A DNA stretch of 64,000 nucleotides from Rubrivivax sp. (lineage in GTDB: Bacteria; Pseudomonadota; Gammaproteobacteria; Burkholderiales; Burkholderiaceae_C), in the NCBI GenBank assembly GCA_026125665.1, contig JAHCKS010000012.1, positions 1-64,000 of the forward strand, read 5' to 3'. The translations under genes and the position numbers were made by a program. Positions 19,166-27,492 of this stretch are shown here, piece by piece (position 1 is the stretch's first letter; every line of letters starts with the position of its first letter). Below the pieces are notes generated by a model. The model did no database searches and was not told the DNA's origin. It worked only from the letters and a program-made list of their open reading frames with translations.

Positions 19166-19190
19166 GCGGTGACGGCGCTGCGCTGAGCGG
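19151..19190. repeat. 21-bp tandem duplication across a stop codon
   Basis: CGGCGCTGCGCTGAGCGGT occurs at 19151-19169 and again at 19172-19190, period 21. The first copy holds the TGA stop of the large lipoprotein gene, so the stop context is duplicated into the downstream spacer. Confidence 0.85.
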
Positions 19191-19252
19191 TTGCGGCGTT
19201 GCGCCCTTGCTCACAAGAAGCCGAGCCTGGCTTCATGCGGGATTGCGGCGCG

Positions 19253-19384
19253 CAAGTCCGAGGCCGTGGGGGGCCGCTCAGGGCTTGGCACCCGAACACA
19301 CGGACTGCCGCCGCCTGCGCTCGAAGGTCGGTGGCCGCGCCTCGGGTGCCAAGCCCTGAGCGGCCCCCCACGACCTCGGACTTG
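19253..19384. repeat. 43-bp near-perfect inverted repeat in the gap 19166-19544
   Basis: Arms at 19253-19295 and 19342-19384 are reverse complements at 42 of 43 positions (one G/A difference near CACGGCCTC). They enclose a 46-nt loop. The structure lies between the oxidase lipoprotein stop and the stop of the convergent GT87 gene. It could act as a bidirectional transcription barrier, although no T-run follows, or be a small mobile palindromic element. No credible gene was seen in the rest of the 379-bp gap. Confidence 0.9.
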
Positions 19385-19544
19385 CTCGAGGCGCTCGTGG
19401 TCTTCGCGCGCGAGTACTCGAAGCGCGGCATGGCGCTGCGAGTCGCCGCCCGCGATCGGCGGAAGCCCACAGCTTCTTCGGCCGGGCCGGCGCAGCCCCC
19501 TTGCAGCGCAGACCTTCGGAGTCCCGAGCGAACCCGCACCTCGG

Positions 19545-21125
19545 TCAACGCCACCGCAGCCGCCACAACACGGCCATCAGCAACAGCCCCCCGAGAAGGC
19601 CGTGCGACCCGGCGAGCCCGGGCCACGACGCGGTGAAGACAGACTCGGCGCGCAAGGTGGCATTGCCGAGAAGCAGGTAGGCCACCGCGAGCGCAACGAT
19701 CAGCGTCGCCTTGCGCCCCAGCACCACAACGTCGGCGGCTGCCGTGCGCAGCGCAGCTCCCAGTGCCAGCGCGAAGAGGGCGAAGAAGACCCCGTAGTGA
19801 TGCAGCCACGCGATCGGCGACGCCATCGTCACGGCGGCGATGGCGATGCCGAGGTCGAGCGTGCGCTCGAGGCGGCCGTCGCTCGTGCTCGTGGTCGACG
19901 CAGGCGATGCGGTGGCCGGACCACGGCGTCGCCACGGCCAGAAGGCGAAGGTGAGCAACGCGAGCGAGCTCAGCGTCACCGCGGCGGGCAGCCCTGGCAC
20001 CTCGTCGGGGAAACCGGCCGCTGCCCAGTCGAACGCCGGCGGCGGCCGCAACGCGGCGGCGCTCGAGCCGAAGGCCGAGTCGGCCCATTGCAGCGCCGAA
20101 GCCGGGTCCAGCCAGCGCAGCACGAGCCCCATGAACGACTGGTTCGGCCAGTACGACTCGCCCAAGCGTGCCAGGCCGCGCAGGAAGTCGAGGTACTCGA
20201 GATGCATGCCGAGCCCGTAGCGCGCAAGCGCCACGCCGTGCCCCGCGGCGGCCACCAGCACGAGCGCCGCCGCGAGCCGCCACTCGCGCCGCAGCAGCGC
20301 CCACGCGGCGAAGAGCACGTAGTTCGGCTTGAACAGGCAGCACAGGCCGAGCAGCGCGCCGGCCAGCGCCGGCCGCCCGGCGAGCAGCGCGCACAGCGCG
20401 GCCGTCATGACGAGGTTCAGGTGCACCTGGATCTGGCCGAGCGTGTGGCCCCACACGAGCGGGAAGAAGGTCAGGCCGAGCAGTACGAAGAGGGTGGCCG
20501 CGACGACGTGGCTGGTCGGGGCGGCGGGCATGGCAGGATGGACCGCCATTGCCCGGTCGCTGCGCCCGGCGGTGCCCCGCCACAGCAGAACGAACGACAG
20601 CACAATCGTCGCCGACAGCGCCGCCTGCGACGAGACATCGATCCAGCGCTTGAACGGCCAGTGCACGTGCGCCAAGGCGCCGGCAGCCGCGGCACCGGCT
20701 TCGGCATCCCGCGAGCACAGGTGCGGCCCCTGCGGGTGCGGCAGCAGCTCCATCAGCACCAGCGCCGAAGGTGGGTACTGGTACTTGCAGTTGTCCAGTG
20801 CCATCGCCGCGGCGTAGACCGGGCCGCCGACGCGCTGCCGGTGTGCCGCCGACAGCATCGCTCCCCACGAGTCCAGGCCCGACGGGCCCGCGAGCCTGCG
20901 CGCCTCGAGCGCCGAGGCCGCGCGCAGCGCCGGCTTCAGGTCGTCGCCGGCGGCCAGCCGCCACAGCACCGTGGCCAGCGCGATCGTGAAGGTGAGAGCG
21001 AGCGCTCCGGCCAGCGCACGCACGAGCGGCTCGGTGGCGAGGCGGCGCAACCCGACGGCCTGCCTCCTGTCCAGCGGGCGGGGCGACATGCCGTTCGTCG
21101 ATGCGCGGGCAGCTGCCGGGTGCAT
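19545..21125 (-). CDS. GT87-family (DUF2029) membrane glycosyltransferase, paralog 1
   Basis: About 526 residues with ten or so hydrophobic segments, a GT-C-type enzyme of the kind that uses polyprenyl-phosphate sugars on the outer face of the membrane. Signature segments are SGLDSWGAML (a conserved acidic residue in the first extracytoplasmic loop), KYQYPPSALVLMELLP, GHTLGQIQVHLNL, CLFKPNYVLF and SPIAWLHHYGVFF. A second, clearly related protein is encoded at 30376-32010 in the opposite arm. It is the last gene of the minus arm of the EPS locus, 77 bp after the HAD-UbiA gene. The start is uncertain: ATG 21125 or ATG 21089, neither with a good ribosome binding site. The donor and acceptor are unknown. 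Confidence 0.85.
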   Translation of the reverse strand: MHPAAARASTNGMSPRPLDRRQAVGLRRLATEPLVRALAGALALTFTIALATVLWRLAAGDDLKPALRAASALEARRLAGPSGLDSWGAMLSAAHRQRVGGPVYAAAMALDNCKYQYPPSALVLMELLPHPQGPHLCSRDAEAGAAAAGALAHVHWPFKRWIDVSSQAALSATIVLSFVLLWRGTAGRSDRAMAVHPAMPAAPTSHVVAATLFVLLGLTFFPLVWGHTLGQIQVHLNLVMTAALCALLAGRPALAGALLGLCCLFKPNYVLFAAWALLRREWRLAAALVLVAAAGHGVALARYGLGMHLEYLDFLRGLARLGESYWPNQSFMGLVLRWLDPASALQWADSAFGSSAAALRPPPAFDWAAAGFPDEVPGLPAAVTLSSLALLTFAFWPWRRRGPATASPASTTSTSDGRLERTLDLGIAIAAVTMASPIAWLHHYGVFFALFALALGAALRTAAADVVVLGRKATLIVALAVAYLLLGNATLRAESVFTASWPGLAGSHGLLGGLLLMAVLWRLRWR

Positions 21126-21202
21126 GAGCCGATCAGTGCCCGCTCGCCGCCCGCGTCACTGCCCGCCTGGACAACGGTCCGCCGGTCGCCGCGGTGAAGC
21201 GC

Positions 21203-22663
21203 TCACCCCCACCCGCCGCGCTGCGCCGCCAGCATCACGAGCCCGACGAGCGCCAGCACCGCCAGGCTCGTGCTGTCGCGCGCCGCGAACACCACCGGGT
21301 CGTCGTGCATGCCGCCGCGGTGCGTGATCATCCACAGCCGCATCACCCAGAACAGCAGCAGCGGCACGATGAGCCACAGCGCCCGCGGCTCGGCGTAGAG
21401 GCGCGCCGTCTCGCCGTCGTGCACGTAGAGCGCCAGCACGAGCACCGCGGCCATCGCCGCGGCCACGCCCAGCGCCATCAGCAGCACGAGGTCGGCCACC
21501 TCGTAGCCGCGGCCGGCCGCGCGCTGTCCGTCCTGTCGCAGCACGGCGCCGAGCTCGGCGTGGCGTTTCACCAAGGCCAGGCTGAGGAAGAGGAACAGCG
21601 AAAACGCCAGCAGCCAGAACGAAGGCTGGATGCCGGTGGCCGCGGACCCCGCCAGCACGCGCAGCGCGTACAGCGACGCGAGCACGATGACATCGACCAC
21701 CGGCTGGTTCTTCAGGCTGACCGAATACGCCGTCGTCACGCTCAGGTACAGCAGCAGGACGCCCTGGAAGAGCGGCGGCAGCGTCAGCGCCACCGCCGCG
21801 GCCGCGGCGAGCAGCCCGGGCACCATCACCGCGCCGTGCGCCACCGGCACGCGGCCGCTGGCGAACGGCCGGTGCCGCTTGCGCGCGTGCCGGCGGTCCG
21901 AAGGCAGGTCGAGCAGGTCGTTGAGCACGTAGACGCCCGAGGCTGCGAGTCCGAAGGCGAGCAAGGCCGCCAGCGAAACGCCGAGCGTCGCCGCCTCGCC
22001 GATGCGGTGCGCGGACAGCGCCGGCAGCAGCACGAGCAGGTTCTTCAGCCACTGGTGCAGGCGCAGCGCGCGCAGGTAGTCGGCAAGGTGCGCTGCGCCC
22101 CGGTCGAAGACGTGCAGCAGCGGCGCGACGCCGCCGGCCGCCGCGGCCAGCGTGCCCGCCGCCGGGCCGACGACGATGGCGCCGCCGGCGTGCCGCCACA
22201 CGTCGAGGTCGCGCCGGCTGTCGCCGGCGTAGTCGAAGCCGTGTTCGCCGAAGCGGCGCGCGAGCTCGCGACCCTTCGCGGCGCCGGCGAGGTTGACACC
22301 GCGCTCGCTGGCCAGCACCTCGTCGAAGAGACCGAGGTGCGCAGCCACGCCGTCGGCGAGCGAGCGGTCGGCGGCGGTGGCGAGCACGAGCCGGCGGCCG
22401 CGCGCGCGCTCCTCGCGCAGCCAGGCGACGAGCGGCTCGTGGTACGGCAGCGTCGCGGCGTCGAGGCGCACGTGCCGCGCCACCTGCCGCTTCAGATGGG
22501 CGCGGCCACGCAACAGCCACCACGGCAGCGCGAACACCAGCCACCAGCGCGTCTTCACGAGCGCGAGCACGGCCTCGTGCAGCAGGTCGCTGCGGATCAG
22601 GGTGCCGTCGCAGTCCACGCACAGCGGCCGCGGCACGTCGTCGGGCAGCGTGGCGGCGTTCAT
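21203..22663 (-). CDS. HAD hydrolase-UbiA prenyltransferase fusion (polyprenyl-phosphate phosphoribosyltransferase-like)
   Basis: About 486 residues. The N-terminal 190 residues are a HAD phosphatase, with the nucleophile motif DCDGT at 17-21 and a late YAGDSRRDLDVW motif. The C-terminal half is a UbiA membrane prenyltransferase with motif 1 NDLLDLPSDRRHARKRHRP and motif 2 YSVSLKNQPVVDVIVLASLY. Both match the pattern of decaprenyl-phosphate 5-phosphoribosyltransferases better than ubiquinone-type UbiA, and no aromatic-substrate role is suggested by context. Such a fusion could make and dephosphorylate polyprenyl-phosphoryl pentose. ATG 22663 is preferred; an in-frame GTG at 22684 is possible. 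The next genes are an SMR-type transporter upstream and GT87 downstream, which fit a lipid-linked sugar route. The specific donor is inference. Confidence 0.85.
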   Translation of the reverse strand: MNAATLPDDVPRPLCVDCDGTLIRSDLLHEAVLALVKTRWWLVFALPWWLLRGRAHLKRQVARHVRLDAATLPYHEPLVAWLREERARGRRLVLATAADRSLADGVAAHLGLFDEVLASERGVNLAGAAKGRELARRFGEHGFDYAGDSRRDLDVWRHAGGAIVVGPAAGTLAAAAGGVAPLLHVFDRGAAHLADYLRALRLHQWLKNLLVLLPALSAHRIGEAATLGVSLAALLAFGLAASGVYVLNDLLDLPSDRRHARKRHRPFASGRVPVAHGAVMVPGLLAAAAAVALTLPPLFQGVLLLYLSVTTAYSVSLKNQPVVDVIVLASLYALRVLAGSAATGIQPSFWLLAFSLFLFLSLALVKRHAELGAVLRQDGQRAAGRGYEVADLVLLMALGVAAAMAAVLVLALYVHDGETARLYAEPRALWLIVPLLLFWVMRLWMITHRGGMHDDPVVFAARDSTSLAVLALVGLVMLAAQRGGWG

Positions 22664-22685
22664 CTCGGCATGGCTCCGTTGCACA

Positions 22686-23060
22686 TCAGCTGCGCGCGAT
22701 GAGCACCACGCCGGCGGCGACGAGCAGCGTGCCGAGCACGCGTTCGGCGCTCAGCGTGTCGCCCAGCCACCACCAGCCGAGCAGCAGCGTCAGCACGAAG
22801 CCGAGTCCGACGAACGGGTACGCGGCGCTCACCTGCAACCGCGCCAGCACGAACAGCCATGCAGCGGCGCTGGCGAGGTAGAGCGCCAGCCCGGCCAGCA
22901 CGCGCCACTCGCTGGCCACGGCCCACGCCACGTGCGCGGCACCGCCGTCGGCGAGTGCGCGGCTCACGCCGGCAGCCGACATGCCGAGCTTCAGCACCAC
23001 CTGCGCCAGCGCCGACAGCGCGATGCTGAGCAGGATGAGGCCGAAGACGGGCAGCGTCAT
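22686..23060 (-). CDS. Small multidrug resistance/EamA-type four-helix transporter
   Basis: About 124 residues with four predicted membrane helices and a SMR/EamA pattern: ALSALAQVVLKLGMSAAG in helix 1, LASAAAWLFVLARLQVS, SAAYPFVGLGFVLTLLLGWW, and a final GTLLVAAGVVLI helix. In EPS/LPS loci such proteins resemble ArnE/ArnF-type flippases for polyprenyl-phosphate-linked sugars; drug export is the alternative. ATG 23060 overlaps the TGA of the preceding glycosyltransferase as ATGA. An in-frame GTG at 23063 with GGAGG six bases upstream is an equally plausible start. Its position between a glycosyltransferase and the HAD-UbiA fusion favours a sugar-lipid flippase role (inference). Confidence 0.82.
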   Translation of the reverse strand: MTLPVFGLILLSIALSALAQVVLKLGMSAAGVSRALADGGAAHVAWAVASEWRVLAGLALYLASAAAWLFVLARLQVSAAYPFVGLGFVLTLLLGWWWLGDTLSAERVLGTLLVAAGVVLIARS

Positions 23061-24600
23061 CACCGTGCGCCTCCGCCGGCCGCGCGGCCGGCCGCGGTGC
23101 GGAGCGCGGGTTCGGCCGCGCCGCCGCCCGGCGTGCGCCGCGCCGGCGCGCCGTAGCCCAGCAGCACGGCCTGCCGGAAGAGGCTCTCGTCGAAGCGGCG
23201 CGCCGCCTCCTGCCGCGCCGCGCGCCCGAGCCGTTCGCGCAGCGGCGCCGATTCGACGAGCTCGCGCGTGCGCGCCAGCATCTGCTCCGCGTCGCGACAG
23301 AGGAAGCCCGATTCACCGTCCTTCAGCAACGCCGCGTTGAAGGGCGATGCCAGCGCCACGCACGGCAGGCGCGAGGCCATCGCCTGTGCGAGCAGCAGCG
23401 GGAAGCGCGTCGTCGCCACCGGCGCCACGAACACCCAGGCCTCGGCCATGCGCCCTGCCAGCGCCTTGTCGTCGCCGACCGCCAGGGTGTCGATGCCGGC
23501 GGCGCGCAGCAGCGGTGCCGTCTTGGGCCGCACGAGGCCGACCCAGCGCACGCGCGTGTGCAGCACCTCGTCGCCGAGCAGCACGGCCAGGCGCGCCATG
23601 CGCTCGGCGGCGGCGATCCCCTCGTCCAGCACGCCGGCCAGCACCAGCGGCTCGGTGGCGGGGCGCCGCGGCTGCACGAAGAAGCAGCGCGCCACCGGGC
23701 TCTCGGCCAGGTGCACCTCGGCCGGCAGGCGTGCCGGTGGCTGCGTGCCTGCCGAGCGCGGCGCGGTGCTGCTGCCGAAGCCTGGCAGCAGGCGCGACTC
23801 CACGGCGCAGCAGGTGATGACACGGTCGAAGGGCGCCGCGCCGGTGAGCGTGCGCGCGAGCCACTGCAACACCACGCCGAGCGTGCGCAGCCGCCCGAGC
23901 GACGCCGAGCCGTGCGGCGAGTAGTAGACGACGCCGGGCGTGCGGCCGCCGGCACGTGCATGCACGCGCAACGCCACCAGCGCGGCGACGAAGCCGTGCA
24001 CGTGCACGGCGGCCTGCGGCGACTCTTGCAGCGCAGCGACGAGGCGCGCGCGTGCGGCCTGCCAGCGGCGCCACGGCACGATGGTGGCGGCTCGCGCCGC
24101 ACCGGCGCGTGTCGCCCGCCGACCGGGCGCGGTGGACCGGCCGCCGCCCGGCGCCCCGGTGCCGAGGGCCAGGAGGGCGCGCGCGGCAGGGGCGCGCGCA
24201 TCGCCGCCGCCGCGACCCAGCGCACGCTGGCTGCCAGGCCGCGAGGCCGCGCGCCGGCATCCGCATCGTCGCCCGGCGGGCCCTCGCGCGCCTCGGCCGG
24301 CAGCGGCGCGGCGGTGATCAGGAGCTGCGACACACCGGCCTGCTCGAGCACGGTCGAGGCCGGGCCGAGGAACCCCATCACTTCGGGCGTCAGGCTGCCG
24401 GCCAGGTGCAGCACGCGGGCCGGCAGCTCGAGCGCACCGCCGGCCGCCGAGGGCAGGGCAGGCCCGGGCGCGTCGAGCTCGGCCGCGGCGGGATCGTCGC
24501 CGCCCACGCGGCGCAGCGCGCTGCCGTCGCTGCCGGCCGCGGCGCGCCCCAGCGCCGGCACCAGCGCCGCTGCGGCAAGCCCCCGGCCGAGCCATGCCAT
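23060..24600 (-). pseudogene. GT4-like glycosyltransferase with an apparent frameshift
   Basis: Two reading frames together give one glycosyltransferase of about 510 residues. From ATG 24600 the first frame encodes a GT-B N-terminal segment (LPARVLHLAGSLTPEVMGF, GVSQLLITAAPLP). It stays sensible until about 24190. The second frame, shifted by one base, takes over at about 24190-24100 and encodes VHVHGFVAALVALRVHA, GVVYYSPHGSASLG and a GT4-like C-terminus (FPLLLAQAMASRLPCVALAS, DGESGFLCRD) to TGA at 23060. The change equals loss of one base in a GC-repeat-rich stretch (GCGCGCGCC). It may be a sequencing error, a real pseudogene or programmed slippage. It lies between the initiating sugar transferase and the SMR gene, and its stop overlaps the latter's ATG. 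Confidence 0.75.
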
Positions 24601-24635
24601 GACGGTTGCCCCTGCGGTGCGCGACGACACCGGCC

Positions 24636-25322
24636 TCAGCGCGCGCCTTCGCGCGCCAGCACCACGCGCGCCGTGCGCGCCAGGATCGAGACGTCGAGCC
24701 ACAGGCTGCGGCTCTCGACGTAGCGGCGGTCCAGCGCCACGCGCTCGTCGTAGGTGAGGTTGTTGCGCCCGCTCACCTGCCAAAGCCCCGTGAGCCCGGG
24801 GCGCACGCTCAGGTAGTGCCAGCGCGCGCTGCCGTAGCGCGCCAGCTCCTCGGCGGTGATGGGCCGCGGCCCGACGAGCACCATCTCGCCGCGCAGCACG
24901 TTGACGAGCTGCGGCAACTCGTCCAGGCTCGTGCGGCGCAGGAAGGCGCCGATCGGCGTGATGCGCGGGTCGTCGTCGAGCTTCTGGTCGCGCGCCCACT
25001 GCTCGCGTGCGCGCGCGTCGCGTGCCAGCAGCTCGCGCAGCGCCACGTCGGCGTGGCGCACCATCGTCCTGAACTTCAGGCAGCGGAACAGCCGCCCGTC
25101 GCGGCCGACGCGGTAGTGCGAGAAGAAGACGGGCATGCCGTCGGCGCGCCAGGTGGCGAAGGCGACCGCCGCCATCAGCGGCGCGAAGAGGAGCAGGAGA
25201 ACCAGCGCCGCCAGCTGGTTGGCCAGCAGCAGCGCGGCGTCGGCCAGCGCCTCGGCCAGCGCGGCGGCGCCGGCGCCCGCAGGCATGGCACGCCGCGTCG
25301 CGACGTAGCTCGACAGACCCAT
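24636..25322 (-). CDS. Initiating polyprenyl-phosphate sugar-1-phosphate transferase (EPS)
   Basis: About 228 residues of the bacterial sugar transferase family (WcaJ/WbaP/EpsE C-terminal type). These load the first sugar phosphate onto undecaprenyl phosphate to start EPS repeat synthesis. Features are one hydrophobic segment (LLANQLAALVLLLLFAPL), VFFSHYRVGRDGRLFRCLKF, the RITPIGAFLRRTSLDELPQL block, VLVGPRP, and RPGLTGLWQVSGRN near the C-terminus. It lacks the large N-terminal membrane domain of full-length WbaP. Start at ATG 25322 with GGGAGAG seven bases upstream. It heads the minus arm of the EPS locus, 35 bp before the frameshifted glycosyltransferase, behind a possible sigma-54-type promoter. 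Confidence 0.93.
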   Translation of the reverse strand: MGLSSYVATRRAMPAGAGAAALAEALADAALLLANQLAALVLLLLFAPLMAAVAFATWRADGMPVFFSHYRVGRDGRLFRCLKFRTMVRHADVALRELLARDARAREQWARDQKLDDDPRITPIGAFLRRTSLDELPQLVNVLRGEMVLVGPRPITAEELARYGSARWHYLSVRPGLTGLWQVSGRNNLTYDERVALDRRYVESRSLWLDVSILARTARVVLAREGAR

Positions 25323-25361
25323 GTGACTCTCCCTCGGTCTTGATCGACGTGCCGGGAGCCG

Positions 25362-25377
25362 TGCAAGCGGCGGGCCC
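25362..25377 (-). promoter_or_regulatory. Possible sigma-54 promoter facing the minus EPS arm
   Basis: On the minus strand GGGCCCG-N4-TTGCA keeps the invariant GG and GC with the correct 10-bp spacing of the -24/-12 class, with two mismatches in the -24 box. A start about 12 bp downstream would leave a leader of about 30 nt carrying the GGGAGAG site of the sugar transferase gene. Confidence 0.4.
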
Positions 25378-25842
25378 GGCGGCGCTGCCCAGGTTGGTTC
25401 ATCGATGCACCGGCAGGTTGCCGCACCTAACTGCACACATGAGGATAACCAGGTCGGTGCGCGTCCGACGCCGGCGCGCGCCCTGCCGGGCCCCGACGCG
25501 GTGCACCCGCTTGGCAGGCACCCGAGGCCCGCCCGCTGCGTCGTGGGCGGCGGGCCCGGCGCGCGCTTGTGCAGGCGCCGCGCGACGTGACGACGTCGTC
25601 GATCGGTGCGCCGCCGCACGCGTGCGGGGCGCACCGCGGCGGGGAATGGCGCGCACCGATGTCCGGCGCCGCCCGCGAGTCAACTCCCGTGTTCGCGGGG
25701 GATGCCGGTTCCGATCGCTGCCACCGATCCGACGCCGGGCGCACTCCCTTGCGTCGCCGGGAACCTCCGTGACGAGATGTAATGGTGCGGTGCACCAACG
25801 TGTGTCGGCGAGCCGGGCAGACCGCCGCCACAGCCCTCGCTC

Positions 25843-25870
25843 GCGCGCGTGAACGCGCGTGAACGCGCGT
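25843..25870. repeat. Phased 10-bp repeats containing the palindrome ACGCGCGT
   Basis: GAACGCGCGT occurs twice in tandem (25851-25870), preceded by a variant TCGCGCGCGT (25841-25850). Each unit ends in CGCGCGT, and two carry the full 8-bp palindrome ACGCGCGT at exactly one helical turn. It lies 40-70 bp upstream of the sigma-54-like promoter of the plus arm. Confidence 0.8.
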
Positions 25871-25910
25871 GCTCGGGCCCCCGCGTTCAAGGGCCAAGCG
25901 GTCCTTGCGC

Positions 25911-25926
25911 CGGCACGCGCCTTGCG
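25911..25926 (+). promoter_or_regulatory. Sigma-54 (-24/-12) promoter of the plus EPS arm
   Basis: CGGCACG-N4-TTGCG matches the consensus YTGGCACG-N4-TTGCW at nearly every conserved base, with GG and GC separated by the required 10 bp. The predicted start at about 25937 gives a 70-nt leader before ATG 26008, which has GGGAAGGG upstream. Confidence 0.65.
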
Positions 25927-26007
25927 AACCCAACCGTCGGCTGCCGCGCGGCGCAGCAACTTGAATGAAGCCAGCAGCTGGTCAATCAGCAGGGAAGGGC
26001 TCGCACG

Positions 26008-27492
26008 ATGGACTGGACGCGCATGCTGAGGGTGCTGCTCGGGCGCCGCCGCCTGGTCGGCGGGGTGGTCGCCGGGCTGCTGGCGCTGGGCGCGGCGCTG
26101 GTGCTGCTGCTGCCCACCCGCTACACCGCCACGGCCGCGGTGCTGGTGGACCTGGCGCAGGCCGATCCGCTGGCGGCCGCAGCCCCGAACGCGCCGCCCG
26201 GTCCGGCGGCGACGTCGACGCTGTCGACGCAGATCGACCTGCTCACCAGCAGCCGCGTGCTGCTGCGCGCGCTGCATTCGCTGCGCGCGGCGGCCGATGC
26301 GCCCACGCGCGCGCTCGCCGACGAACGCGAGCTCTGGCAGCGCGCCACGCGTGGCCGTGGCGACTACGACGCCTGGTGGGTGGAGCGGCGGCGCGAGGAC
26401 CTGATCGTCAAGCCGACACGCGAGTCGGGTGTCATCACGCTCAGCGTCACGCACGAGGAGGCGGCCGGTGCGGCACGCCTGGCTGCGGCGGTGATGCAGG
26501 CCTACCTCGACACCGTGCTCGAGCTGCGCGTCGGGCCGGCCCGCCAGTACGCGCGCTTCTTCGAGGAGCGCGCGGCGCAGCAGCGCGAGGTGCTGGCGGC
26601 AGCGCAGGCGCGCCTGGCGGAGCACCAGCGGCGCGTCGGCGTGGCCGGTGCCGGCGAGCGGCTCGACATCGAGAACCTGCGGCTGCTCGAGCTCTCGTCG
26701 CAGCTGACGGCGATGCAGGCGGCGCGGGTCGATTCGAGCGAACGCGACGCGGCGGCGCGCCAGGCCGGCCGTGGCGACCGGCTGCGCGAGGTGTCCACGC
26801 ACCCCATCGTCGTCGGCCTGCAGGGCCAGCTCGCGCAGCAGCAGGCGCGCCTCGGGGAGCTGAGCGCACGCCAGGGCGAGAACCACCCGCAGGTCATCGA
26901 GGCGCAGGCCGCGGTGGCGCAGCTGCGCGGCCGCATCGAGGCGGAAACGGCGCGGGTGGCCGCCGGCCTCGGCCTCGCCAGCCGCGTCGACGAGGGCCGC
27001 GTCGCGCGGCTGCAGCAGGCGCTGCAGGCGCAGCGTGAACGGGTGCTGCGGCTGAAGAGCGGCACCGACGCCGCGGCCGTGCTCGAGCGCGAGGTGCAGG
27101 CGGCGCAGCGCGCCTACGACACGCTGCTCGCGCAGGCCGCGCGTTCGCAGCTGGAGAGCGAGGCGAAGTCCACCCAGGTCTCCGTGCTGCAGCGGCCGAC
27201 GACACCGGCGCGTCCCTCGGCGCCGAAGACCGGCACGATCCTCGCCGTCTTCACGCTCTTCGCGCTGCTGCTCGGCGTGGCGGCGGCACTGCTGGCCGAG
27301 CAACGCGACGCACGTGTGCGCGCGGCCGCCGAAGTGACGCATGCGCTCGGCTTGCCGCTGCTCGTGAGCCTGCCGCCGCCCGAACCCGCGGCCATCGCGG
27401 TGCGCGCGGCACGTGCGGCGCGGGCCCGGCGCGCGCTGCTGCCGCCGACTGGCCGGCGGCGCCGCGGCTGCGCCGAGGGTGGCAAGGCATGA
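26008..27492 (+). CDS. epsF: EPS chain-length determinant protein (EpsF/Wzz-type PCP)
   Basis: About 494 residues, a polysaccharide copolymerase of the Wzz family that sets polymer length and couples to a kinase partner. It has an N-terminal membrane helix (about 18-36), then a beta-rich motif (RYTATAAVLVDLAQADP). A long periplasmic coiled-coil region follows (about 180-390, rich in LAAAQARLAEHQRR-type heptads). The second helix at about 411-432 is preceded by the proline-rich PTTPARPSAPKTG motif typical of this family. A cytoplasmic basic tail of 60 residues follows. ATG 26008 has GGGAAGGG upstream. The stop overlaps the start of the kinase-like gene (ATGA). First gene of the plus arm behind the sigma-54-like promoter. 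Confidence 0.92.
   Translation: MDWTRMLRVLLGRRRLVGGVVAGLLALGAALVLLLPTRYTATAAVLVDLAQADPLAAAAPNAPPGPAATSTLSTQIDLLTSSRVLLRALHSLRAAADAPTRALADERELWQRATRGRGDYDAWWVERRREDLIVKPTRESGVITLSVTHEEAAGAARLAAAVMQAYLDTVLELRVGPARQYARFFEERAAQQREVLAAAQARLAEHQRRVGVAGAGERLDIENLRLLELSSQLTAMQAARVDSSERDAAARQAGRGDRLREVSTHPIVVGLQGQLAQQQARLGELSARQGENHPQVIEAQAAVAQLRGRIEAETARVAAGLGLASRVDEGRVARLQQALQAQRERVLRLKSGTDAAAVLEREVQAAQRAYDTLLAQAARSQLESEAKSTQVSVLQRPTTPARPSAPKTGTILAVFTLFALLLGVAAALLAEQRDARVRAAAEVTHALGLPLLVSLPPPEPAAIAVRAARAARARRALLPPTGRRRRGCAEGGKA

Larger units (their letters stand above)
25323..26007. other. Divergent intergenic control region of the EPS locus (685 bp)
   Basis: This gap separates the two outward-transcribed EPS arms. 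No credible gene is seen on either strand; several short open frames are arginine-rich shadows. It holds sigma-54-like elements near both ends, the phased palindrome repeats at 25843-25870, and an AT-rich patch around 25770-25785 (GACGAGATGTAATGG). It is the likely site for activator binding controlling both arms. Confidence 0.7.
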
